A DNA stretch of 32,148 bases, from NCBI GenBank assembly GCA_045123975.1, contig JBGVKV010000069.1, positions 1 through 32,148 on the forward strand, in the 5' to 3' direction. Of this stretch, positions 7,332 through 15,659 are shown in pieces. This stretch comes from SIG701 sp045123975 (GTDB lineage: Bacteria > Bacillota > Clostridia > Oscillospirales > CAG-272). Every line of letters begins with the position of its first letter. The first letter of the stretch is position 1. The notes below the pieces were generated by a model. It was not told the DNA's origin. It was given only the letters and a program-made list of their open reading frames with translations, and did not search any database. Made by a program: the position numbers and the translations under genes.

Positions 7332-8987
7332 TTACTTGACGATCTTGATCTCCACGCCGCGGTCCGCTTCCTTCTCCGCATCCTGATACGGATAGGGGCT
7401 GACGGGCACATCGAATACGGTGGCACCGGCGTGCACACCGGTCTGCTTGGTGAAGCCGGTGGAGCCGGCGATGCCGATCACGTCGGCCTTGGCAACGGTG
7501 TCACCCACCGCTACCTTAATCTCGCTCAGGTGGCTGTACCAGCTCTTCAGGCCGTAACCGTGCTCGATGATGACGGTGTTGCCGCCCAGCTCGGTATAGC
7601 CCGCAAAGAGAACCTTACCGTTGTTGGCCGCAAAGACGGACGCACCGGAGGAGGTGATGTAGTCCACGCCCTCGTGGATGTAGATCTCCCCGTTGGCCAG
7701 AATCTTTCTCTGGTGGCCGAAGCCGGTGGTGATTACGCCATCGTAGGCGCCCTTCTTCTGTACGGGCTGTGCGAACAGGCCCTCCCACAGCTGGGTGGGA
7801 GATGCGGTGCTTACCGCCTCGGCGGTAGCCGCCTTGAAGTCCGCGATAGTCTTTTCGGTACGGGTGGAATTGAGAATCGCTGCCGTCACGTCGTAATTGA
7901 ACAGACGGACGCTGCGCTGGGTAACCTTCAGGGTCAGCGTATCGGTCACACCGCCGTACTTCACGGTAAAGGTGTAATCGCCGGCGCCCAGTTCACAGCG
8001 GATCGGAACCAAAGCGACGGCCACGCCGTCATCCAGGAAGAAGGTGGGGGTATAGCCGATATCGGGGCTGGAGGTGAAGGAAATCTTCGAAGGATCCGTC
8101 ACGTTGGTGGCGGAGATTACGGTGAACTCACCGGTCTGGATCTCCTTTTCGCCCAGATAGAAGGATGCGGGAGCGGAAATATCCGCGGTGAATACGTAAT
8201 TCATCTCACCGAAGTAGTCACGGCTCTTGTCCTCGTACCACTTCGCGGTGATCTCCACGGCCAGAGTGGTGCTCTTGTCGATGGACAGCGTGCCGATCTT
8301 GTCGTACTGATCGTTGAACTTCACCTCACCGGTGGCCACGTCGGTCACCTTTACGTTGAAGTTATCGGGGGTGAGGGAGAAGAGCAGATCCAAGCCGCCC
8401 TCCAGGGACAGAGTCTGTGCGTCCTCGGAAACGGCAGGCGTATTGTCCACAAAGTTGCCGGATGTATTCTTATACTTCCACTGAGCGGATACGGGGATCA
8501 GCGAGGGCTGACCGGACACCAGCAGGGTAGGCACGTCGGCCGCACGGTACAGGCTGACGGCGCAGGAGCTCTCGATGAACTGCTGTGCGTATTCCCGCTC
8601 AATGCGGTATGCCTCACCGGCCTCGTTCAGGTAATAGGCCTCGGTAGGATCGGTGGAGAAATAGTACTGATAATCCGCCTTCTTCTGAGCACTGCTCATA
8701 GTCACCTTGAAGAAGGGCGTACCGATCAGCGGATCGGGCAAGGAGCTCACCTTTTCCGCCGTGTCGTTCATCGTAAGGAACAATTCGATCACGTCGTTGT
8801 CGGCGTCGGATTTCCCCTTCTCAAAGGAAAATTCCTTACCCGCCAAATCCGAGACGGAGATGGCGCGCACGTTTTTATCGGAAACGGGTGCCTTATTGGT
8901 ATTATTATAGGAAATGATCGCCACCAAAGAAGGGATAAAGATGGCAATGGCGCACACGATCGCCAGGATTTTCGATTGCAGTTTCAT
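7332..8987 (-). CDS. Membrane-anchored or secreted M23/LytM-like protein with a degenerate zinc site
   Basis: A 551-residue protein. Residues ~6-26 are a hydrophobic signal or anchor with no lipobox; ~30-400 is a beta-rich region without a clear family; residues ~425-551 form a peptidase M23 (LytM) domain. M23 enzymes cut peptidoglycan cross-links using zinc ligands H, D (HxxxD) and the second His of HxH. Here H438 and D442 (HEGVD) and H486 (YSHLSE) are present, but the HxH motif reads V-H519-A-G521, so the third zinc ligand is Gly. It may be a non-catalytic LytM protein, as in SpoIIQ or EnvC-type regulators. ATG 8987 has AAGGGAG seven bases upstream; the GTG at 9005 is less likely. It has its own promoter and terminator. 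Confidence 0.85.
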   Translation of the reverse strand: MKLQSKILAIVCAIAIFIPSLVAIISYNNTNKAPVSDKNVRAISVSDLAGKEFSFEKGKSDADNDVIELFLTMNDTAEKVSSLPDPLIGTPFFKVTMSSAQKKADYQYYFSTDPTEAYYLNEAGEAYRIEREYAQQFIESSCAVSLYRAADVPTLLVSGQPSLIPVSAQWKYKNTSGNFVDNTPAVSEDAQTLSLEGGLDLLFSLTPDNFNVKVTDVATGEVKFNDQYDKIGTLSIDKSTTLAVEITAKWYEDKSRDYFGEMNYVFTADISAPASFYLGEKEIQTGEFTVISATNVTDPSKISFTSSPDIGYTPTFFLDDGVAVALVPIRCELGAGDYTFTVKYGGVTDTLTLKVTQRSVRLFNYDVTAAILNSTRTEKTIADFKAATAEAVSTASPTQLWEGLFAQPVQKKGAYDGVITTGFGHQRKILANGEIYIHEGVDYITSSGASVFAANNGKVLFAGYTELGGNTVIIEHGYGLKSWYSHLSEIKVAVGDTVAKADVIGIAGSTGFTKQTGVHAGATVFDVPVSPYPYQDAEKEADRGVEIKIVK

Positions 8988-9041
8988 AAAACGGCTCCCT
9001 TTCACTTGTTATCAGGAATTGTCCGGTTCTTTACACTATAT

Positions 9042-9070
9042 ATTATAAATGGAAATTCGCCGAAAATCAA
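9042..9070 (-). promoter_or_regulatory. Sigma-A promoter of the M23-like gene
   Basis: Minus-strand TTGATT (9070-9065), 17 bp, TATAAT (9047-9042). It lies in the 109-base gap after rnr. A short AT-rich stem (CTTTTCG/CGAAAAG) just after the rnr stop overlaps its upstream edge and may be a weak rnr terminator. Confidence 0.8.
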
Positions 9071-9096
9071 GCCTTTTCGATCCTCTTACGAAAAGT

Positions 9097-11229
9097 TCAC
9101 TTTTTTCCCCGGCGATGGCCGCCGTGGGAAGTGTGCTTGCCCTGGCCCCGACGCTCCGACGCCCCCCGCTTACCCCGGCGGTCACCGTAGGAGGAGCGCT
9201 TGCCCTGGCCGCCCCGCTTATCGGAGGAGGGACGGCGGTCCCCACCCCGGGGACGTCTTCTTTCCTCGCCGCCGATAGCTCCTTCCCGGGGAAGTGCCTC
9301 CGCCAATTCCATATCGATACGGCCGGTGGCCACCTCCGCCCGTGTCACGCGGACACGGATAGGATCGCCCAATCGGTAGATGCGGCTGCCCGCCTTCAGG
9401 GTCATGGTGCTTTCGTTGTACACGGCCGTATCCCGGCGGGAGAACAGATTCTCCACGGGAATCAGCCCCTCAAACAGCTTGTCCGTGCGCACGAAGATAC
9501 CAAAGGAGCATACCGACGACACGATGCCGTCGAACTCCTCCCCTACGTGGGCACAGCAGTACTGAGCCATATACAGATCCTCGATCTGCCGCTCGGCGGT
9601 CACAGCCCGCACCTCTGCCTCACTGCTGACCCGTGCGCTCTCGGCGGGATGGGCCGGACGGCGTTTGGTATTATCCAAGGCGTGGGAAATGGCCCGATGA
9701 ACAAACAGGTCGGGATAACGGCGGATGGGGGAGGTGAAATGGCAGTACAAAGGCAGAGCCAACCCGTAATGGCCGCCCGCCTTCTCGTGATATTTGGCCT
9801 TGGCCAGGCTGCGGAGCATTACGCCGGACACCACCTCGGCGATATCCTTTTCCGCCGCTTCCGCGAGCAGCTGCCCCAGGCGGCGGGGGCTGACGCCCTC
9901 CTTCACGCCGGTCACGTCCAGATCCATATTGTGGGCAAATTCCGCAAAGGCGCGGATCTTCTCCGCCGGCGGATCCTCGTGTACGCGGTACAGGCAGGGC
10001 ACGCCCCGTTCGGTGAGCCAGGTGGCGGCAGCCACGTTGGCGGAGAGCATAAACTGCTCGATCATCTTTTCCGCATCGCCGCGCTCACGGGCAACGATAT
10101 CCACGGCGATCCCTTTGTCGTCCAGAAGGATCCTGGCCTCGGTGCTTTCCAGATTCAACTGGCCGCGGATCTCGGCGGCACGGCGCAGAACCCCGTACAG
10201 AGTCTGCATCTCGAAAAGCATATCGAGAACCGGTGCGTACTTCCCCGCAAAGGCGGAATCCCGTCCCTTTTCAAAGAGATCGTTGACCTCCGTATACACG
10301 CCGCGTACGTCGGAGCGGATCAGGGATTTAGCAAAATCGTAAGCGCGGGGATTGCCCGCACCGTCCAGATCGATCATCGCCGTCAGCGCCCAGCGGTCCA
10401 CGCCCCCGTTCAAAGAGCAGGATCCGTTGGAGAGAGCCTCCGGCAGCATGGGCACCACCTTGTCCACAAAATAGACGGAGGTGCCGCGGGCATATGCCTC
10501 CCGATCCACCTCGCCGCCCTCTTTTACGTACTCGGACACATCGGCGATGTGCACGTACAGGCGCCAGCCGTCCTCCCGTCTCTCAAGGGAGATGGCGTCA
10601 TCCAGATCCTTGGCGTCGGCGCTGTCGATGGTGAGGGTGGGCAGCTGACGCAGATCAAGCCGTCCCCCCTCGGTGATGGGACGGGAAGCCATATCCTCCG
10701 CCTCCCAGAGCACCTCGTCGGAGAAGTGGGTGGGCACGCCGTTCTTATGAAGAATGGCGGCGTAATTGGCCTCCTTGGTATCGGCACGGCCGAACACGGC
10801 GGTGATGAATCCCTCGGGGAGAATCACGAACTCGCCCCGACGGCGCTTGCCGTAATCGGTGAGGCGCACCGCCACCTTATCGCCGGGTCTGGCCTCCGCC
10901 AGATCCGTGCCCCGCACCGCAATCTCCGTATGGAGCTTTTCGTTATCGGGATGGACCATACCGTGGATACCCTGCATGTACAGAGTACCGATGATCTCCG
11001 TGTTGCCCCGTTCCAGGATCTTCGTTACCTCACCCTCGTTTCCGCGGGTAAAGCCGGGCTCACCCCGGCGGAATTTGTGTACCAGAACCGTATCGCCGCT
11101 CATGGCCCCCATGGTAGCGTCGGGCGCGATAAATATATCCTCCAGGCCGGCCTCGTCCAGAATCTCGGCAAAGCCAAAGCCGCGGCCGCTGTCGCTGAAG
11201 CGGCATTTCAGTAAAATCTCGGATGCCAT
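9097..11229 (-). CDS. rnr: Ribonuclease R
   Basis: Processive 3'-to-5' exoribonuclease that degrades structured RNA and acts in rRNA/tmRNA quality control. The 710 residues show an N-terminal cold-shock (OB) domain (GRGFGFAEI near 16-24, DIFIAP), a central RNB domain with catalytic IDSADAKDLDDA at 201-212 (Asp202, 208, 210, 211), a C-terminal S1 domain (FDGIVSSVCSFGIFV) and a lysine/arginine/glycine-rich tail of about 60 residues typical of RNase R. ATG 11229 has AGGAGG upstream; an extension to 11289 would run back through the secG terminator. It follows secG by about 90 bases, the usual Firmicutes secG-rnr order, but with a terminator between. Confidence 0.95.
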   Translation of the reverse strand: MASEILLKCRFSDSGRGFGFAEILDEAGLEDIFIAPDATMGAMSGDTVLVHKFRRGEPGFTRGNEGEVTKILERGNTEIIGTLYMQGIHGMVHPDNEKLHTEIAVRGTDLAEARPGDKVAVRLTDYGKRRRGEFVILPEGFITAVFGRADTKEANYAAILHKNGVPTHFSDEVLWEAEDMASRPITEGGRLDLRQLPTLTIDSADAKDLDDAISLERREDGWRLYVHIADVSEYVKEGGEVDREAYARGTSVYFVDKVVPMLPEALSNGSCSLNGGVDRWALTAMIDLDGAGNPRAYDFAKSLIRSDVRGVYTEVNDLFEKGRDSAFAGKYAPVLDMLFEMQTLYGVLRRAAEIRGQLNLESTEARILLDDKGIAVDIVARERGDAEKMIEQFMLSANVAAATWLTERGVPCLYRVHEDPPAEKIRAFAEFAHNMDLDVTGVKEGVSPRRLGQLLAEAAEKDIAEVVSGVMLRSLAKAKYHEKAGGHYGLALPLYCHFTSPIRRYPDLFVHRAISHALDNTKRRPAHPAESARVSSEAEVRAVTAERQIEDLYMAQYCCAHVGEEFDGIVSSVCSFGIFVRTDKLFEGLIPVENLFSRRDTAVYNESTMTLKAGSRIYRLGDPIRVRVTRAEVATGRIDMELAEALPREGAIGGEERRRPRGGDRRPSSDKRGGQGKRSSYGDRRGKRGASERRGQGKHTSHGGHRRGKK

Positions 11230-11250
11230 ACAATTTCCTCCTCGTATGTC

Positions 11251-11287
11251 TAAAAAAGCGCTTTTGGGAAGTTTGCCCCAAAAGCGC
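11251..11287 (-). terminator. Terminator between secG and rnr
   Basis: On the minus strand an 11-bp perfect stem (11287-11277 with 11268-11258, loop 8) is followed by six T (11257-11252), only 22 bases before the rnr start. No separate rnr promoter is visible downstream, so partial read-through or attenuation is likely. Confidence 0.88.
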
Positions 11288-11321
11288 AATCTTTATTTTG
11301 GATTGTATCCGCAATCGCCGA

Positions 11322-11690
11322 TTACTCGGAAACTACGTCGTCGGAAGCAGCCTCTTCGCCCTCAGCTGCGGTATCGTCAGCAGCCGTGGTGTCCTCACCG
11401 GCAACGTCGGTAACACCGGGGTTCTGAGTGGGCTCCTTGTACTCGTAGTTGTCAACGGAGAGACCTACGATGTACATAGCAAGAACCAGAGCTGCAAAAA
11501 TGGAAGCGGCAACGATAGTGCCCTTCGCCAGTTTCTTCTGCTTGTCTGCGGCCTTGGACTTGCCAAGGAAGGTGTCGGAACTGCCGCCGGAGATAGCACC
11601 GGACAGACCTCTGCCCTTGCCTTCCTGCAGAACGACCAGTACGATCAGCGCAACGGATACGATAATCAGAACAATACCGAGATAAGTCAT
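11322..11690 (-). CDS. secG: Protein-export membrane protein SecG
   Basis: Small subunit of the SecYEG translocon in the cytoplasmic membrane. The 122 residues contain two transmembrane helices (about 3-21 and 57-78) flanking the conserved cytoplasmic loop LQEGKGRGLSGAISGG and SSDTFLGKSK. After the second helix comes an unusually long tail of about 40 residues, very acidic and Ala/Asp/Glu-rich; classical SecG ends near residue 75-80. The start has GGAGG seven bases upstream and a promoter at 11813-11785. Placement before rnr is the common Firmicutes arrangement. Confidence 0.93.
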   Translation of the reverse strand: MTYLGIVLIIVSVALIVLVVLQEGKGRGLSGAISGGSSDTFLGKSKAADKQKKLAKGTIVAASIFAALVLAMYIVGLSVDNYEYKEPTQNPGVTDVAGEDTTAADDTAAEGEEAASDDVVSE

Positions 11691-11784
11691 AATAAACCTC
11701 CACGCCGGTCAGGCCGGCTTCATAATACAGCGACGGGGGTATCTCCCCTCGCATGGTAATCAGTAAAAAATCAGATGCTTCATT

Positions 11785-11813
11785 ATTGTAGCACAAGCGG
11801 ACACGCTTTGCAA
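11785..11813 (-). promoter_or_regulatory. Sigma-A promoter of secG
   Basis: Minus-strand TTGCAA (11813-11808), a 17-bp spacer ending TGTGC, and TACAAT (11790-11785). The ~90-base leader contains a short GCCGG/CCGGC hairpin near 11703-11721. Confidence 0.8.
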
Positions 11814-11871
11814 TAGGTTTTTTGGGATTTTTTCATTCTTTTCAAAGAAAAGGAGGAAATTTTCCGTCATC

Positions 11872-13011
11872 TCACCGTCTCAGACAGCCGAATACCACGT
11901 TTCGCATAGCCGCCATCACTCTTTCCTCGTGAGCATTCATCACGTGCTGGGCGTAAAACACCGCCGTATGGGACGCGGGATCCACATACACCGCACTGCC
12001 GGCGGCACCGCCCCAGCCGAATTCTCCCAAGGGAGCAAGGGAGCCGGACACGCCGGGCTCTGTATGAACGGCCACGCCGAAGCTGTAATTCCGTCCCTCC
12101 ATACCTTCCCACGTGAAGGATTCTGCCTGGGCAGGCGTAAGGCCGCCCTGCCCCATCAGCTCCAGTGAAGCCTCGGAGAGAATGCGGCGTCCGTTTTCGC
12201 CCACGCCGCCGTTTGCCAGCATATCGGCAAAGCGGATGTAATCCTCCACCGTGGATACCATACCGCCGCCGCCCCCGTCGTACTCTTCCCCGAAAATGAA
12301 GGGATTCGACAGATCGATCTCGTGGGGCTTCTTCGTCACGTCGTTGAAGCGGTACTGCTTTGCCATATCGGAGGTATCCGCTCCCGCGTGGAAGGAGGAG
12401 TGCTCCATTCCCAGGGGGGTGAAGATGGTCTTTTTCACGTATTCCCCGAAGCGTACCCCGGAAATGACCTCCACGAGGGCACCAAGCACGTCGTGGCAGA
12501 AGCCGTACTGCCACCGCGCACCGGGATCGAAGGACAAGGGCTCCCGCGCCATAGCCCGGGCGATCTCTCTCGTAGGTGCACGGCCGCCCGTTTCGCGGAT
12601 GGCCTCACGGAGTGAGGGCATATGAATATTGTAGGTCATTCCCGCCGTCATCTGAAACAGATCCCGGATACGGATGTGCGTTTGTGCCGGACGGAGGGTG
12701 GGACAGCCGCCGGGCTTCCGGTCCGCCACCTGCATATGCTCGTATTCCGGCAAATACCAATATAAAGGATCACCCATACGGAACGCACCGGCCTCAAGCA
12801 GTGTGAGTGCCGCCGCGCATGTCACCGGCTTGGTGGCGGAATACATAAAGTACCGTGTGTGGGGCCGATGCCGCACCCGGCCGGCCACGTCGATATAGCC
12901 GCCCTGTCGGCGGTAGATCTCCCTATATCCCACGTGCACGGCACAGTCGTACATGGGCAGACCGCTATCCGGCAAAGAATCCAGATACCGATCCAACAGA
13001 GTAAAATCCAT
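11872..13011 (-). CDS. Serine hydrolase of the beta-lactamase / class C penicillin-binding family
   Basis: A 379-residue S12-type serine hydrolase. Motif 1 is YSATK with the nucleophile Ser58 and Lys61; a QYGFCHDVLGAL segment occupies the place of the Tyr-containing motif 2; the third motif is the esterase-like FGWGGAAGSAVYVDP rather than a KTG. No signal peptide is visible, so it is probably cytosolic and more likely an esterase or peptidase than an antibiotic-degrading lactamase. ATG 13011-13009 overlaps the TAA of the upstream acetyltransferase (TAATG), with GGAGG inside that gene's end, so the two are translationally coupled. The substrate is unknown. Confidence 0.88.
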   Translation of the reverse strand: MDFTLLDRYLDSLPDSGLPMYDCAVHVGYREIYRRQGGYIDVAGRVRHRPHTRYFMYSATKPVTCAAALTLLEAGAFRMGDPLYWYLPEYEHMQVADRKPGGCPTLRPAQTHIRIRDLFQMTAGMTYNIHMPSLREAIRETGGRAPTREIARAMAREPLSFDPGARWQYGFCHDVLGALVEVISGVRFGEYVKKTIFTPLGMEHSSFHAGADTSDMAKQYRFNDVTKKPHEIDLSNPFIFGEEYDGGGGGMVSTVEDYIRFADMLANGGVGENGRRILSEASLELMGQGGLTPAQAESFTWEGMEGRNYSFGVAVHTEPGVSGSLAPLGEFGWGGAAGSAVYVDPASHTAVFYAQHVMNAHEERVMAAMRNVVFGCLRR

Positions 13012-13541
13012 TATGCCTCCACCTCCAGTAGTTTTTCGTAGCCCACCCGTTTGGCGCCGTCGTCGGGGCCGCCGCGCAGATACACCACGCCGCAATACAC
13101 AAAGCCATGCTTTTCCAGCATCCGCCGCATGGGGATATTCCCCTCGTGGGTGTCGATCCGCACGGAAGCAAAGCCGCCTGCACGGGCCTCACGGAAGATC
13201 TCCTCCATCATTTCGGTGCTGATGCCGCTGCCCCGTCGGTGCTGCGCCACCGTCACCCGATGGACCGCCGCGTAGGACGTGCCGTCGGTACGCCACTCCC
13301 CGTCGTAGATTCTGTCGTAATCCGGCTCGCCGTCGGTAAGGAAGCTGTAAGCGGCGATGATTTCTCCGTCCTCCTCGGCCACACGGCCGATGCCTCTCAT
13401 CACGTCCTCGGCGGCGTTGTCCCCGTTTGGCACCCCGTTTTGCCACTGATCGATGCCGAGGGCGGCCATCGACACACGGGCCGCATCAAAAAGCATCCCG
13501 ATGGCGGGCACGTCGGCGGGGCGGGAATGACGGAATATCAT
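13011..13541 (-). CDS. GNAT-family N-acetyltransferase
   Basis: A 176-residue acetyl-CoA-dependent acetyltransferase from ATG 13541. The fold is recognisable from the N-terminal RHSRPADVPAIGMLFDAA, strand VHRVTVAQHRRGSGIS (acetyl-CoA pyrophosphate loop, R/QxxGxG-like), a central helix and IDTHEGNIPMRRMLEKHGF. ATG 13541 is preceded by AGGA at 7 bases, and the promoter places the transcript start near 13572; an upstream ATG at 13565 would have almost no leader. It is the first gene of a two-gene unit with the serine hydrolase, overlapping it by one base. The acetyl acceptor cannot be predicted. Confidence 0.85.
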   Translation of the reverse strand: MIFRHSRPADVPAIGMLFDAARVSMAALGIDQWQNGVPNGDNAAEDVMRGIGRVAEEDGEIIAAYSFLTDGEPDYDRIYDGEWRTDGTSYAAVHRVTVAQHRRGSGISTEMMEEIFREARAGGFASVRIDTHEGNIPMRRMLEKHGFVYCGVVYLRGGPDDGAKRVGYEKLLEVEA

Positions 13542-13578
13542 AAAACAGTCCTGCATTTCTTCCATAATTTATACCTGT

Positions 13579-13607
13579 ATGATAGCACATCGCACCGAAA
13601 ATGTCAA
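13579..13607 (-). promoter_or_regulatory. Sigma-A promoter of the GNAT-hydrolase unit
   Basis: Minus-strand TTGACA (13607-13602), 17 bp ending TGTGC, TATCAT (13584-13579). Confidence 0.82.
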
Positions 13608-13646
13608 ATATTCCCCGCCGCCACAGTTTTTTTACATATCCACTCC

Positions 13647-13675
13647 TTTACAAACGGAAAATTGTGCTGTATAAT
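13647..13675 (+). promoter_or_regulatory. Sigma-A promoter of the T-box cysE operon
   Basis: TTTACA (13647-13652), 17-bp spacer, TATAAT (13670-13675), immediately before the T-box leader and back-to-back with the GNAT promoter. Confidence 0.88.
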
Positions 13676-13681
13676 AGGGAT

Positions 13682-13916
13682 ACAGCATATACTGATACAA
13701 AGCGATGATCGGAAAGAATCGGATAATTCGCCCGCCAAAGAGAGTTGCCGCCATGGGCTGAAAGCGGCATCGCGTGCCGTCCGGCTGTGCATCCGTGAGC
13801 TTGCCCTGCGAAGTTTTTTGAGTGGGGCACGTAATCCGGCGTTAACGGAATCAAAGATCCAATAAGAGTGGAACCGCGCGCCGTCGCCTCTTGCCTGTCA
13901 TGAGGGATGGCTTTTT
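13682..13916 (+). promoter_or_regulatory. Cysteine-specific T-box leader with terminator
   Basis: A tRNA-sensing leader RNA. The distal stem I region has the typical AGAGAG followed by a GC-rich helix (13740-13770, GCCGCC...AAAGCGGC). The likely specifier is TGC (13788-13790, Cys) followed by A and then the CCGTGAGC closing side. The T-box core AGAGTGGAACCGCG is at 13866-13879. The base after UGG is A, which pairs with discriminator U73, the base typical of tRNA-Cys. The terminator pairs 13880-13890 (GCC-GTC-CCTC with one bulged G) with 13902-13911 and ends in five T (13912-13916). Uncharged tRNA-Cys should favour the antiterminator and expression of cysE and cysS. Confidence 0.93.
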
Positions 13917-13935
13917 GTTTTTATTTGAGGTATTT

Positions 13936-14700
13936 ATGAAAAATCATTCCATCCACATCCACGTCTGCCTGCCGAAAAACGCAGAGGGTGCAAAGGACAC
14001 CGCCCAAAAGGTGTCCCGCCTGTGCCGATCCGCTATGAGTTTCGCCCGGGAGATCCGCCGGGATATCGACGCCATCTGCGAAAGAGATCCTGCGGCACGC
14101 TCCCGCACGGAGGTGCTGCTCCTCTACTCGGGCCTGCACGCCTTGATGCTGTATCGGCTGTCCCACGCTCTGCACCGCCACGGCAACTTCTTTGCCGCCC
14201 GTCTCGTGAGCCAGAGTGCCCGGTTCCTCACCGGCATTGAGATCCATCCCGGTGCTGAAATCGGCGAAGGTTTGTTCATCGACCACGGCTCCGGCGTGGT
14301 CATCGGCGAGACCGCCATCATCGGCGATAACTGCACGATCTATCAGGGCGTCACCCTGGGCGGTACCGGTAAGGACACGGGCAAACGCCATCCCACCCTG
14401 GGCAACGGCGTCATGGTGGGTGCCGGCGCCAAACTGCTGGGCAACTTCACCGTAGGTGACGGTGCCAAAATCGCCGCGGGCGCTGTGGTGCTGGGCGACG
14501 TTCCCGCAGATACCACCGCCGTGGGTATTCCCGCACGGGTGGTACGCCGCTCCGGCAAAAAAGTCTGCGACGAGTTCGACCAGACCCACATTCCCGATCC
14601 CGTATCCCAGGAATTGTGTCGGTTGAGTGTAAAGCTCCAGCTGTTGGAAGACAAAATCAAGGAAATCGAAAACATATCCCCGGACAAGGAGGAAAAATAA
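13936..14700 (+). CDS. cysE: Serine O-acetyltransferase
   Basis: Transfers acetyl from acetyl-CoA to L-serine, the first step of cysteine synthesis, in the cytosol. The 254 residues contain the N-terminal helical domain (AREIRRDIDAICERDPAA) and a left-handed beta-helix of hexapeptide repeats (IHPGAEIGEGLFIDHGSG through GGTGKDTGKRHP) with the catalytic DHGSGVVIGET and the active-site loop TLGGTGK. An N-terminal extension of ~35 residues and a charged coiled tail (LEDKIKEIENI) are present. ATG 13936 has GAGG five bases upstream; an apparent start at 13891 lies inside the T-box terminator. It is the first gene of the T-box operon. Confidence 0.95.
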   Translation: MKNHSIHIHVCLPKNAEGAKDTAQKVSRLCRSAMSFAREIRRDIDAICERDPAARSRTEVLLLYSGLHALMLYRLSHALHRHGNFFAARLVSQSARFLTGIEIHPGAEIGEGLFIDHGSGVVIGETAIIGDNCTIYQGVTLGGTGKDTGKRHPTLGNGVMVGAGAKLLGNFTVGDGAKIAAGAVVLGDVPADTTAVGIPARVVRRSGKKVCDEFDQTHIPDPVSQELCRLSVKLQLLEDKIKEIENISPDKEEK

Positions 14701-14706
14701 CGAACG

Positions 14707-15636
14707 ATGAAATGTCCGAAATGTCAAAACGATAATTACGAAGGCGCCCGCTTCTGTACCCATTGCGGCTTTGTGCTTCCCCGGGAATCCCGGGCAAAGA
14801 AATTCTTTATAGCCCTCCTCCACGCATTTTTGTACGTGGCCCTCTTTATGGGAATCCAGACCGTAATCACCTTTATGTACAGCTTTGCCCTCTCCTTCAG
14901 CTTGGTGGGAAGCATACTCTTCTCCGGCAATCTGGACGCCTATGACGCGGAGCTGATCACGGAGCAGCTGATGAATCACGTCTATGAAAATCTGCACACG
15001 GTTATGCTGATCGCCGGACTGGTCACCGTGCTGGCTCTGGCCATCTCCTTCCGTATCCGCCATAAGGACGCGGTAAAGGAAATGCACGTTTCAAAAATTC
15101 CCCTGATCCGTGCCCCCTGGTACGTGGTATTGGGCATCTCCCTGCAGCCCGTCACCAATTTCCTTCTGGGCTTTTTGCCCGAGAGCCTTTTGAACGACTT
15201 CGCGGAGACCAACACCCTCAGCTACACCACCGGCCCTTTGGGTATTAAGCTTCTGAACGTGGTGATCCTGACCCCCATCGTGGAAGAGCTGATCTTCCGG
15301 GGCCTGGCCTTCACCCGCATGCGCCGGGGAATGAGCACGACGCTGGCCGTTCTTATCTCCGCCGCCGTTTTCGGTGCCGTCCACGGCCATCCCGTATCCT
15401 TTATCTACGCATCCGTTCTGGGCGTGGTACTGGCCTGGCTCATGCTGAAAAACAACGACTCCGTCATTGCCCCGATTTTGTGCCATGCAGGCTTCAACGG
15501 CGGCAGTTATCTTCTCCAGCTTCTTTTGGGCGAAAGCGAAAGCACTCCCCTGTATCTGGCGGTGACCGTGGCCTCCCTGGCCATGCTGATCCTCAGCTCC
15601 TTTATGACGCTTCGCCCCATCCCGGATAAGGAATAA
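14707..15636 (+). CDS. Zinc-ribbon CPBP-family intramembrane protease
   Basis: A 309-residue membrane protein. It begins with a zinc ribbon (CPKC at 3-6 and CTHCG at 18-22), followed by about eight hydrophobic segments and the CPBP/CAAX-type (ABI family) motifs: EELIFRG with the paired glutamates and Arg, FGAVHG with a His, and CHAGFN. Family members are metal-dependent intramembrane proteases acting in prenyl-protein processing, bacteriocin self-immunity or unknown roles. It lies between cysE and cysS under the cysteine T-box, six bases after the cysE stop; the AAGGAGG at 14686-14692 is rather far (~14 bases) from ATG 14707, so translation may be coupled to cysE. No cysteine-related role is known for the family. 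Confidence 0.87.
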   Translation: MKCPKCQNDNYEGARFCTHCGFVLPRESRAKKFFIALLHAFLYVALFMGIQTVITFMYSFALSFSLVGSILFSGNLDAYDAELITEQLMNHVYENLHTVMLIAGLVTVLALAISFRIRHKDAVKEMHVSKIPLIRAPWYVVLGISLQPVTNFLLGFLPESLLNDFAETNTLSYTTGPLGIKLLNVVILTPIVEELIFRGLAFTRMRRGMSTTLAVLISAAVFGAVHGHPVSFIYASVLGVVLAWLMLKNNDSVIAPILCHAGFNGGSYLLQLLLGESESTPLYLAVTVASLAMLILSSFMTLRPIPDKE

Positions 15637-15659
15637 ACAAGAAACCGAAAGGACAGAAT

